A stretch of 6,413 nt of DNA, from positions 1 through 6,413 of the forward strand of contig DATKQI010000168.1 in assembly GCA_035532755.1 (NCBI GenBank). Reading direction: 5' to 3'. The translations under genes and the position numbers were made by a program. Source of the DNA: DATKQI01 sp035532755 (GTDB lineage: Bacteria; Pseudomonadota; Alphaproteobacteria; Acetobacterales; Acetobacteraceae). Under the pieces are notes generated by a model. It was not told where the DNA came from. It was given only the letters and a program-made list of their open reading frames with translations, and did not search any database. Below are positions 1 to 5,849 of this stretch, in pieces. Numbering within the stretch: the first letter of the stretch is position 1; the number at the start of each line of letters is the position of its first letter.

Positions 1-1
1 G

Positions 2-220
2 AACGCCATCGCCGCCGCCGTGCTGGGCGGGGTGAGCTTCCTGGGCGGGCAGGGCACCATGCGCGGCGCGCTGGCCGGCAGCCTGCTGATGACGGTGCTG
101 ATCAACGTGATGTTCTTCCTCGGCCTGCCGCCGGTGGTGCAATACGTGGTTCAGGGCGTGATCATCGTCGGCGCGGTCACGCTGCCGCGCCTGCGGCGGC
201 GCTGGCGGCGCGTCGCATGA
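2..220 (+). CDS. Ribose-type ABC transporter permease, C-terminal end (partial)
   Basis: This is the last 72 codons of an inner-membrane permease of the BPD_transp_2 family (RbsC/AraH/XylH type); the 5' part lies before the window. The fragment opens with the family's conserved late motif, AAAVLGG followed by FLGGQGT, which also occurs in the complete permease downstream as AAVVLGG and ILGGRGS. Two hydrophobic stretches follow (about fragment residues 22-41 and 45-61), then a basic tail rich in arginine, as expected for a cytoplasmic C-terminus. Its stop overlaps the start of the next gene in ATGA, so the two are translationally coupled. Having two different permeases implies a heterodimeric channel, as in LsrC/LsrD. 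The ATPase and periplasmic binding protein should be encoded upstream. The substrate cannot be read from this fragment. Confidence 0.88.
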   Translation, partial: NAIAAAVLGGVSFLGGQGTMRGALAGSLLMTVLINVMFFLGLPPVVQYVVQGVIIVGAVTLPRLRRRWRRVA

Positions 221-1158
221 GGCGGATTCATTTGTTCGGCCCGGCGGGCCGGGTGGTGCTGGCCTATCTGCTGGTCGGCGTGCTGTGGCTTCTCGGCAGC
301 CTGGCACTCCCCGGCTTCGGCGCGCCCGCGCATCTGCGCTATATCCTGGAACTGGCCTCGGTCGTCGGCCTCGCGGCGGCGGGGCAGACTGTGGCGGTGA
401 TCGGCGGCGGGATCGATCTTTCTGTTAGCGCTATCATCACCGTCAGCGCCATCCTGCCGCCGCTGTTCACCTTCCATGATCCCACGGGCCTTGCGCCGAT
501 CCTGCTCACGCTCGCCGTGGCGGGGGCCATCGGCGCGCTGAACGGGGTAGGCATCGGGCTGCTTGGCGTGCCGCCCCTGATCATGACGCTGGCGATGGCG
601 ACCACGTTGCAGGGGCTGCTGGTGCTGGTGGCCGGCGGCAGCGCCGTCAGCGCAAGCAACCCGATCCTCGATTGGCTGGGTTCGGCGCATGTGATCGGCG
701 TGCCGGTGGACATCCTCACCTGGGGCGTCGTCTCGCTCGGCCTGCTGCTCTGGCTCCATGGCACCGCCGGCGGGGCGATGATCTACGCGATCGGCACCAA
801 CCCCCTGGCCGCCCGGCTGTCCGGCGTGCCGGTGGCGCGGCTCACGCTGCTGACCTACACGCTCGCAGGGGCGTGCGCGGGGCTTGCCGGGCTCGTGCTG
901 CTGGCGATGACGCAGCAGGGCTATGTCGGCATCGGCGATCCGTACCTGCTCTCCTCGATCGCGGCGGTGGTGCTGGGCGGCACCGCCATCCTGGGCGGGC
1001 GGGGCAGCTATTTCGGCACCATCGCGGGCGCGGTGCTGCTGGTGACGATGACAGCGCTGATCACGGTGGTGAACGCCTCGGCCGGCTGGCGCAACATCCT
1101 GTTCGGCTGTCTGATCCTGGCGATGCTGCCGCTGTCGGGCCGGGAGGCGGCGCGATGA
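217..1158 (+). CDS. Ribose-type ABC transporter permease (complete)
   Basis: A 313-residue integral membrane protein, normal length for RbsC-type permeases (BPD_transp_2). It would form half of the channel of a sugar-type importer. Family hallmarks are visible: the GGGIDLSVSAI segment at residues 63-73, the cytoplasmic ATPase-coupling loop AIGTNPLAARLSGV at 191-204, and AAVVLGG with ILGGRGS at 249-264. Hydrophobic segments cover most of the chain, roughly at residues 12-32, 45-62, 68-86, 92-112, 117-140, 164-182, 208-230, 246-262, 268-286 and 291-306. The start is the ATG in the ATGA overlap with the preceding permease; no clear Shine-Dalgarno precedes it, which fits coupled translation. The family mostly carries pentoses, hexoses, AI-2 and some nucleosides or polyols. 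The downstream genes suggest a less ordinary substrate, but this is inference. Confidence 0.93.
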   Translation: MRRIHLFGPAGRVVLAYLLVGVLWLLGSLALPGFGAPAHLRYILELASVVGLAAAGQTVAVIGGGIDLSVSAIITVSAILPPLFTFHDPTGLAPILLTLAVAGAIGALNGVGIGLLGVPPLIMTLAMATTLQGLLVLVAGGSAVSASNPILDWLGSAHVIGVPVDILTWGVVSLGLLLWLHGTAGGAMIYAIGTNPLAARLSGVPVARLTLLTYTLAGACAGLAGLVLLAMTQQGYVGIGDPYLLSSIAAVVLGGTAILGGRGSYFGTIAGAVLLVTMTALITVVNASAGWRNILFGCLILAMLPLSGREAAR

Positions 1159-1221
1159 GCACGCCACCCGCGCCAGACCGGACGACCCGGCTTCCGGCGC
1201 GGGCGCCAAGGCGGTAGAGAC

Positions 1222-1252
1222 GGAAGGGCGAGATGGGCAGCGGAATCGGGGA
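1222..1252 (+). promoter_or_regulatory. Two alternative ribosome binding sites before the PLP enzyme
   Basis: GGAAGG at 1222-1227 lies 5 bases before an ATG at 1233, and GGGGA at 1248-1252 lies 7 bases before an in-frame ATG at 1260. The protein from 1260 begins directly with the family N-terminus (LESPSVVIDLD). The nine extra residues from 1233 (MGSGIGETA) look non-conserved. I prefer 1260, but both starts are physically plausible. Confidence 0.45.
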
Positions 1253-1259
1253 AACGGCC

Positions 1260-2318
1260 ATGCATCTGAACGATCTGGAATCACCCTCGGTGGTGATCGA
1301 TCTTGACGCGGTGGAGCGCAACCTGCGCCGCGCGCAGGAGTATGCCGATGCGCATGCCCTGGCCCTGCGTCCGCATATCAAGACCCACAAGATCCCGGAA
1401 TTCGCGCATCGGCAGTTGCGCCTCGGCGCGCGCGGCATCACCTGCCAGAAGATCGGCGAGGCGGAGGTGATGGCCGATGCCGGGATCACCGATATCCTCA
1501 TCACCTACAACATCCTCGGCCAGACCAAGCTGGACCGGCTGCGCAGCCTCGCCCGCCGCACGGACCTCGCGGTGGTCGCCGACAGCGAGGTGGTGGTGCA
1601 AGGCCTGTCCGAAACCTTCTCCCGCGAGCCGAAGAAGCTGCCGGTGCTGGTGGAATGCGATACCGGCGCGCATCGCTGCGGCGTCACCACGGCTGGCGCG
1701 GCGGCGGGCCTTGCCGCCCGCATCGCCGCCCTGCCGGGCCTGCGGTTCCGCGGGCTGATGACCTACCCGCCCAAGGGCGGCGTGGCCGAGGTTGCGGCGT
1801 GGCTCGACGAGGCGAAGGAAGCCTGCCGTCGCGCGGGGGCGGAGGTGGAAGCGGTGAGCACCGGCGGCACGCCCGACCTGTTCCGCGCGCACGAGGTGAA
1901 GGCCGCGACCGAACACCGGCCCGGCACCTACATCTATTCCGACCGCTCTCTGGTCGCGCGCGGTTTCGGCACGTTCGACGATTGCGCGCTGCGCATCATC
2001 GCCACCGTGGTCTCGCGCCCCACCGAAGACCGCTGCATCCTCGATGCCGGTTCTAAAACGCTCACCTCGGATACGCTGGGCCTGCAAGGCCACGGCCATA
2101 TCGTGGAATATCCCGACATCCAGATCGCCGGGCTGAGCGAGGAGCATGGCCATTGCCGCATCCCGCCCGGCAGCCCCGCGCCACGCGTGGGCGAACGCGT
2201 GACCGTGGTGCCGAACCATGCCTGCGTGGTCAGCAACCTGTTCGACCGCATTCACGGCGTGCGCGGCGATCGCGTGGAAACCGTCTTCACCATCGCCGCA
2301 CGGGGGAAAGTGCAATGA
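1260..2318 (+). CDS. D-threonine aldolase / D-serine dehydratase-like PLP enzyme (DSD1 family)
   Basis: A 352-residue fold-type III PLP enzyme with an alanine-racemase-like N-terminal barrel and a C-terminal D-serine-dehydratase-like metal domain. Lys41 in RPHIKTHK (37-44) is the expected PLP Schiff-base lysine. STGGTP (200-205) and RPGTYIYSD (220-228) fit the cofactor phosphate-binding and barrel-end motifs. DAGSKTLTSD (262-271), EEHGH (294-298) and PNHAC (318-322) form the C-terminal domain. His320 and Cys322 match the His-x-Cys zinc site described for eukaryotic D-serine dehydratases; the characterised D-threonine aldolase is reported to use His-x-Asp. Family reactions are retro-aldol cleavage of D-threonine-like compounds, or dehydration of D-serine, D-threonine or 3-hydroxyaspartate. 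The next gene encodes a RidA protein and overlaps by ATGA, which favours a dehydratase. An alternative start at 1233 adds nine residues. The exact substrate is unknown. Confidence 0.9.
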   Translation: MHLNDLESPSVVIDLDAVERNLRRAQEYADAHALALRPHIKTHKIPEFAHRQLRLGARGITCQKIGEAEVMADAGITDILITYNILGQTKLDRLRSLARRTDLAVVADSEVVVQGLSETFSREPKKLPVLVECDTGAHRCGVTTAGAAAGLAARIAALPGLRFRGLMTYPPKGGVAEVAAWLDEAKEACRRAGAEVEAVSTGGTPDLFRAHEVKAATEHRPGTYIYSDRSLVARGFGTFDDCALRIIATVVSRPTEDRCILDAGSKTLTSDTLGLQGHGHIVEYPDIQIAGLSEEHGHCRIPPGSPAPRVGERVTVVPNHACVVSNLFDRIHGVRGDRVETVFTIAARGKVQ

Positions 2319-2785
2319 ACGACGCCGGAAAGATCGAAGCCCGGTTGCAGGAACTCGGCCTCGTGCTGCCGCCGGTGGTCGCGCCGGTCGCGACCTATGT
2401 GCCGTTCGTGCGCACCGGCAACCTTCTGTTCCTCTCCGGGCAGACGCCGCGGCGGCCGGAGGGTGGGTTCTTCACCGGCATCGTCGGCGCGGAGGTGACG
2501 ACGGAGCAGGCGCGGGACCATGCGCGCCGCGTCGGCCTTCAGCTTCTGGCCGTGCTGCGCGAGGCGGCGGGCGGGCTCGATCACGTGGCGCGCATCGTGA
2601 AGCTGTTCGGCATGGTCAACGGCGCCCCCGGCTTCGGCGAGCAGCCGACGGTCATCAACGGCTGCTCGGATCTGTTCGTGGAGGTGTTCGGCGAGCGTGG
2701 CCGCCACGCGCGCTCCGCCGTCGGCATGGGCAGCCTGCCCGGCAACTGCACGGTGGAGGTCGAGCTGATCGCGGAGGTGATGTGA
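2315..2785 (+). CDS. RidA (YjgF/YER057c/UK114) family protein
   Basis: A 156-residue cytoplasmic protein of the RidA superfamily. It belongs to the longer branch with an N-terminal extension of the type ARLQELGLVLPP, compared with about 128 residues for classical RidA. The conserved core is visible: TGNLLFLSGQTP (34-45), then GFGEQPTVINGCSDL (106-120), then RHARSAVGMGSLPGN (130-144) and the terminal strand VEVELIAEV. Arg133 in ARSAVG corresponds to the RidA arginine that binds the substrate carboxylate (Arg105 in E. coli). RidA proteins hydrolyse reactive enamine/imine intermediates such as 2-aminoacrylate, made by PLP dehydratases, to the keto acid and ammonia. The gene starts in the ATGA overlap with the PLP enzyme, with GGGGA at 2303-2307 seven bases upstream, so the two proteins are probably made together. 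Not every branch member is a proven imine deaminase, so the activity is inferred. Confidence 0.93.
   Translation: MNDAGKIEARLQELGLVLPPVVAPVATYVPFVRTGNLLFLSGQTPRRPEGGFFTGIVGAEVTTEQARDHARRVGLQLLAVLREAAGGLDHVARIVKLFGMVNGAPGFGEQPTVINGCSDLFVEVFGERGRHARSAVGMGSLPGNCTVEVELIAEVM
2773..2780 (+). promoter_or_regulatory. Strong ribosome binding site inside the RidA gene
   Basis: GGAGGTGA is a full match to the anti-Shine-Dalgarno sequence and lies 7 bases before the ATG at 2788. It sits in the last codons of the RidA gene and fixes the start of the TIM-barrel gene. It is the best ribosome binding site in this operon, so this gene may be translated at least as well as its neighbours. Confidence 0.8.
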
Positions 2786-2787
2786 CA

Positions 2788-3981
2788 ATGGCGGCCACGG
2801 CGATGCGGCTCGCGATGTGGGCCTATCCGTGGGATGTGCAGGACCTCGGCATCGACACCGTCACCGCCGATCTGCGCGGCCGCGCCGGGCTGAACGCCAT
2901 CAGCCTCGCCGCCTCCTACCACGCAGGCCGCTTCCTTCAGCCGCGCAGCCCGGTGCGCAAGGCCTATTTCCCCGAGGATGGCACCGTCTATTTCCATCCC
3001 GACCCGGCGCTGTGGGACGACAAGCCCATCCGCCCGCGCCTTGCGGGCATCATCGCCGAACGCGGCGACATCCTTGCCGCGCTGATCGAGCAGCGCGCCC
3101 GCACCGGCCTGTCGGTTTCCTGCTGGACGGTGTGCCTGCACAACACGCGCCTGGGCATGCGCCACCCCGATGCCTGCACGCGCAATGCGTTCGGCGACCC
3201 GTCCTATTTCAGCCTGTGCCCCAGCCATCCGGGGGTGCGGGCCTATGCGACCACGCTGGTGCAGGACCTCACCCGCCGCTACCGGCCGGATGTGGTGGAG
3301 CTGGAAAGCCCCGGCTTCATGGGCTTCGCCCATGGCTACCACCACGAGAAGGACGGCGTGGGGCTGACGGCGGAGGACGATTTCCTGCTCTCGCTGTGCT
3401 TCTGCCCCGCCTGCGTCGCACGGTCCGCACGGGCCGGCGTGGATGCCGAGGCCGCGCGCCGCACCGTGCGCGGCTGGATCGCGGAGGCCATGGAACGCGC
3501 CGTGCCCGCCCCGCGCTGGCCGGATTTCCAGCAAAGCGGGCCGGAGGTGTTCGTGGCCCATCCGGACGTGCAAGCCTATGTGATGTGGCGGTTCGAGCCT
3601 GTGACCAGCCTTGTCGCCGCCATCCGCGATGCGGCCGATCCCGCGAGCCGGGTGCATGTGCTGGACATCGACGACGGCTGGCTTTCCGGCAGCGATCTTG
3701 GCGCGCTCGGCCGGGCAGCCGATGGCGTGACGCTGTGCGTCTATGATCGCAGCCCGGAAGAGATCGGCGCGGCCATGGCGAAGGCGCGGGCCGCGCTGGG
3801 GGCAGGCCGCTATCTCGGGGCGGGCCTGCGGGTCTTCCACCCAGAGATGCGGGGCCCGGAAGACCTGGCCACCCGTGCGCGCGCCGCCCGCGCCGCTGGC
3901 GCAAACGGGCTCAATTTCTACAATTACGGGCTGATCCCGGCGGCCCGGCTCGATTGGGTGGCAACCGCCGCGGCCGCCTGA
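2788..3981 (+). CDS. Uncharacterised TIM-barrel, glycoside-hydrolase-like protein
   Basis: A 397-residue protein without a signal peptide or membrane segment, so probably cytoplasmic. I recognise no experimentally defined family. The layout resembles uncharacterised TIM-barrel proteins of the GH10-like/putative glycosidase type. The first strand is MRLAMWAYPWD (6-16). Next come GLNAISLAASYHAGRFL (34-50), RKAYFPEDG (57-65), TGLSVSCWTVCLHN (106-119), DVVELESPGFMGFAHGYHHE (168-187), a paired-cysteine segment CFCPAC (204-209), VHVLDIDDGW (289-298) and the closing strand with GLNFYNYG (374-381). Candidate catalytic acids are Glu171 and Glu173 in ELES, and Asp293, Asp295 and Asp296; these are guesses from position at strand ends. 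The start is fixed by GGAGGTGA. The gene begins 2 bases after the RidA stop and ends 1 base before the broken amidohydrolase, so it belongs to the operon. A glycosidase or sugar-acid role is inference only. Confidence 0.8.
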   Translation: MAATAMRLAMWAYPWDVQDLGIDTVTADLRGRAGLNAISLAASYHAGRFLQPRSPVRKAYFPEDGTVYFHPDPALWDDKPIRPRLAGIIAERGDILAALIEQRARTGLSVSCWTVCLHNTRLGMRHPDACTRNAFGDPSYFSLCPSHPGVRAYATTLVQDLTRRYRPDVVELESPGFMGFAHGYHHEKDGVGLTAEDDFLLSLCFCPACVARSARAGVDAEAARRTVRGWIAEAMERAVPAPRWPDFQQSGPEVFVAHPDVQAYVMWRFEPVTSLVAAIRDAADPASRVHVLDIDDGWLSGSDLGALGRAADGVTLCVYDRSPEEIGAAMAKARAALGAGRYLGAGLRVFHPEMRGPEDLATRARAARAAGANGLNFYNYGLIPAARLDWVATAAAA

Positions 3982-3982
3982 T

Positions 3983-4271
3983 ATGCCGCTCTACACCGGC
4001 CCGCTGGTCGATGCGCATCATCATCTGTGGGACCTGCGGGGCGGTCGCTACCCATGGCTGGACCGTGGGCACGCTGCGCCCGCTGGTGCGTGTCGTGGTC
4101 GATCTGTTCGGGCCGCGCCGCTGCCTGTTCGGCAGCGATTTCCCGGTGGCGGGGCTGCACGGCAGCTTCGCCAGCCACTACGCGGCGATGCGCGCGGCGC
4201 TTTCCGATCTCGCCGGAACCGACCAGCGCTGCATCTTCCATGACAACGCGGTACGGCTCTACCGGCTGTAA
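3983..4271 (+). pseudogene. Amidohydrolase (COG3618, lactonase-like) with internal deletion and frameshift
   Basis: The reading frame from ATG 3983 gives a typical amidohydrolase_2 N-terminus: LVDAHHHLWDL (8-18) with the HxH metal motif, then RYPWLD (22-27, ending at 4063). After about 4063 this frame turns to arginine/alanine-rich nonsense and stops at 4243. From about 4059 another frame carries the family's C-terminus: TLRPLVRVVVDLFGP, then CLFGSDFPVAG with the metal-binding aspartate, and HDNAVRLYRL up to the TAA at 4269-4271. Only about 97 of the usual 280-300 residues remain, so roughly 190 central residues, including the middle metal and catalytic ligands, are missing and the ends are out of frame. 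Relatives include L-fuconolactonase and 2-pyrone-4,6-dicarboxylate lactonase. The intact gene probably hydrolysed a lactone or ester for this operon. An assembly or sequencing fault is a possible alternative. Confidence 0.85.
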
Positions 4272-4290
4272 CCCGCCGGCCGCAGCCGGT
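4261..4290. terminator. Possible bidirectional hairpin between convergent genes
   Basis: ACCGGCTG (4261-4268) and CAGCCGGT (4283-4290) are perfect inverted repeats of 8 bp around a 14-base loop; a wobble pair T4260/G4291 extends the stem to 9. The hairpin overlaps the end of the amidohydrolase remnant and stops 2 bases before the end of the DUF4167 gene, where the two operons converge. There is no T-run on either strand, so it is not a classic intrinsic terminator. Other roles, such as 3'-end protection, are possible. Confidence 0.4.
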
Positions 4291-4292
4291 GG

Positions 4293-4769
4293 TCAGGCTT
4301 CAGGCGCGCCGGCCGCGATCGGGATTTCCCGGCTCTCGCCGTTTGATTCGCTGCCCGGTTCGCCCGGTTCGCCACCCGGCTGATCCCCCGAACCCGGGGG
4401 CATCGGCTCCGGCTCGTCGGAATCGCTGTTCGACAGCCGTCGCGGCTGGCCGTTCTGGTAGCCGTTGGGCTGGTTCTGCTGGGCCGCAAGATTCATCGCG
4501 TTCAGGATGCGGAAGTAGTGCTCGGCGTGCTGGAAATAGCTCTCCGCCATCACCCGGTCGCCGCTGCTCGTCGCATCCCGGCCCAGTTGCAGGTATTTTT
4601 CGAACAACTGCTGGGATGTGCCACGGATTCGCAGGTCCGGGCCGTTGCTGTCGAAAACATGGTTCCGGTTCAGCGGGGTGCCCCCGCTATGGTGGCGGAT
4701 CGGCGCGCCCCCGGTGCCGCCATTCCCGTTGCGGTGGTTGTTGCGGCCGCGCATGCGTTTGATGTTCAT
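4293..4769 (-). CDS. DUF4167 domain-containing protein
   Basis: A 158-residue soluble protein with the DUF4167 signature. It has a basic N-terminus, KRMRGRNNHRNG (4-15), followed by a glycine/histidine-rich linker. The conserved core is LNRNHVFDSNGPDLRIRG (33-50), then LFEKYLQLGRDA (55-66) and MAESYFQHAEHYFRIL (74-89). The tail is low-complexity, rich in Q, N, G, P, S and acidic residues (about 96-158), and includes a tandem PGE/EPG-type repeat. The basic start and disordered acidic tail suggest RNA or ribosome association, but no function is established that I know of. I chose ATG 4769 because family members begin just before KRMRGRNN. An in-frame start at 4910 would add 47 residues with no family character. 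In Alphaproteobacteria this family is commonly found beside prmC and prfA, as here. The Shine-Dalgarno is weak (AGAAG just upstream). Confidence 0.88.
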   Translation of the reverse strand: MNIKRMRGRNNHRNGNGGTGGAPIRHHSGGTPLNRNHVFDSNGPDLRIRGTSQQLFEKYLQLGRDATSSGDRVMAESYFQHAEHYFRILNAMNLAAQQNQPNGYQNGQPRRLSNSDSDEPEPMPPGSGDQPGGEPGEPGSESNGESREIPIAAGAPEA

Positions 4770-5009
4770 TCTTCTGACGTCGCGCTTTCCTGTTCGAGGC
4801 CTGCCAGACCGACAATCCAACCAAACCCAATGCGGGCACCCTGTGTCCCGTCGTCGGTTGTAATCATCGGCATTGGCTTCCGCATGACACCCCACCGGCT
4901 GGAAGAGCAAGGCTCCATCCTGGCTGGCGGGCAGCGGCTCTCTGCCGCCCCACTCTGTTCATGCGTCAATGAGGGTAACCTGCGACATGGGTCCTGCCAA
5001 ACGGTTTTT
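4770..5009 (-). other. 240-base gap between prmC and the DUF4167 gene
   Basis: I see no convincing gene here. In the DUF4167 frame the region stays open back to 4910, but the encoded residues look like random translation. The gap is unusually long for this window and looks less GC-rich than the neighbouring genes (for example 4810-4832). It most likely holds the DUF4167 promoter and 5' leader, and possibly the end of the prfA-prmC transcript. I could not pick a convincing -35/-10 pair. Confidence 0.5.
4929..4951 (-). terminator. Weak hairpin candidate downstream of prmC
   Basis: GCGGC (4934-4938) and GCCGC (4944-4948) pair around the loop TCTCT. GGG (4929-4931) and CCC (4949-4951) extend the stem across a 2-base bulge. 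It lies about 60 bases after the prmC stop on the minus strand. No T-run follows in that direction, so this may be a Rho-dependent end, part of the DUF4167 leader, or chance in GC-rich DNA. Confidence 0.22.
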
Positions 5010-5849
5010 TCAGGTCCGACCCAGGATCAAGGCGCGGGGCAGCCCCGCCAGGTCCGCTCGGCTGGCCACATGGGTGAACCCGGCGGCCTGCGCCAGCCCC
5101 TCCACGGCCGCGAATTGGCCCGCACCCAGCTCCAGCACGGCAATCCCGCCGGATCCGAGCAGGAAGGGCAGCCTGGGCAGCAGCATGCGATAGGCAGCCA
5201 GACCATCCGCCCCGCCATCCAGCGCGCGCCGTGGCTCGTGCGCCGCCACCTCCGGCATCAACTTCGCGATGGCGGCCGATTCGATATAGGGCGGGTTGCA
5301 CAGCACCAGGTCGAACCGGGCATCGATCGCCGCATCCCAGTTCCCGGCCAGGAAGGCGGCCCGGCCGGAAAAGCCGAGTGCCGCCGCATTTGCCGCCGCC
5401 AGCGCCGCCGCTTCCGGGGACAGATCGACCCCGACGCCGAAGGCCCCGGAAAATTCGCTCAGCGCGGCGAGCAGCAGGCAGCCGGTACCGGTGCCGAGGT
5501 CCAGCACCCGCCGCACGGCCGCCCGCTCCGGCCGGGCGGCAAGGGCGGCCTCGATGAGCGTTTCCGAATCCGGCCGGGGGATGAGCGTGGCGGGGGAGAC
5601 GGCGAAGCGGAGGCTCCAGAACTCCCGCCACCCCAGGATCAGCGCCAGCGGCTCGTGCGCCACCCGCCGGGCCAGCAGCGGATCAAGCCCGCCGCCCGCC
5701 GCCGCAGCCGGGTCGCGCAGCAAGGCTTCCGGTGTCGTGCCGAGCCCGGCTGCCAGCAGCAGCCGGGCTTCGAGGCCCGGCGATTCCACGCCGGCGGCAG
5801 CCAGGGCGGCACGGGCGCGGGCCAGCGCCGCGCCGACCGTTTCGTTCAT
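5010..5849 (-). CDS. prmC: Peptide chain release factor N5-glutamine methyltransferase PrmC
   Basis: A 279-residue cytoplasmic SAM-dependent methyltransferase, normal length for PrmC/HemK. It methylates the side-chain amide of the GGQ glutamine in RF1 and RF2, which makes peptide release efficient. An alanine-rich helical N-terminal domain (1-70) is followed by LALILGWREFW (68-78) and IPRPDSE (90-96), the family's IPRPETE motif with DS in place of ET. Then come the SAM-binding loop DLGTGTG (117-123), the acidic strand end GVGVDLS (138-144) and the catalytic, glutamine-binding NPPYI (185-189). The start ATG overlaps the prfA stop by 4 bases (ATGA on the minus strand). A GGAGG ends only 1 base before it, too close for normal use, so coupling to prfA is the likely initiation route. 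The protein is intact. It is followed by a 240-base gap and not by a directly coupled gene. Confidence 0.97.
   Translation of the reverse strand: MNETVGAALARARAALAAAGVESPGLEARLLLAAGLGTTPEALLRDPAAAAGGGLDPLLARRVAHEPLALILGWREFWSLRFAVSPATLIPRPDSETLIEAALAARPERAAVRRVLDLGTGTGCLLLAALSEFSGAFGVGVDLSPEAAALAAANAAALGFSGRAAFLAGNWDAAIDARFDLVLCNPPYIESAAIAKLMPEVAAHEPRRALDGGADGLAAYRMLLPRLPFLLGSGGIAVLELGAGQFAAVEGLAQAAGFTHVASRADLAGLPRALILGRT

Noticed and set aside
151..1284. Long minus-strand open frame (377 codons) opposite the permease
   Set aside because: Its translation is rich in R, H, Q and A with no domain, and it lies opposite a clear permease; it is an antisense shadow common in GC-rich DNA.
2218..2787. 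Extension of the TIM-barrel reading frame upstream to 2218
   Set aside because: The extra residues overlap the RidA gene in another frame and look random; the ribosome binding site at 2773-2780 fixes the start at 2788.
2581..3840. Minus-strand open frame of 419 codons opposite the RidA and TIM-barrel genes
   Set aside because: The sequence is compositionally biased with no recognisable motif, while the plus strand carries well-formed proteins with proper starts.
3954..4271. Intact 105-codon gene beginning with GTG at 3954
   Set aside because: The first part is a shadow of the TIM-barrel end and the amidohydrolase N-terminus; only the part after about 4059 resembles the family, so it is half of a pseudogene.
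4354..4373. Tandem CCCGGTTCG repeat as a possible mobile-element or regulatory repeat
   Set aside because: It is only two copies, in frame, encoding the low-complexity Gly-Glu-Pro tail of the DUF4167 protein.
4770..4910. N-terminal extension of the DUF4167 protein
   Set aside because: The 47 residues lack DUF4167 character, and the family starts just before KRMRGRNN.
5001..5010. T-run at the prmC end as an intrinsic terminator
   Set aside because: The T-run is on the plus strand, where no gene ends, the adjacent inverted repeat has only 4 bp, and it overlaps the prmC stop.
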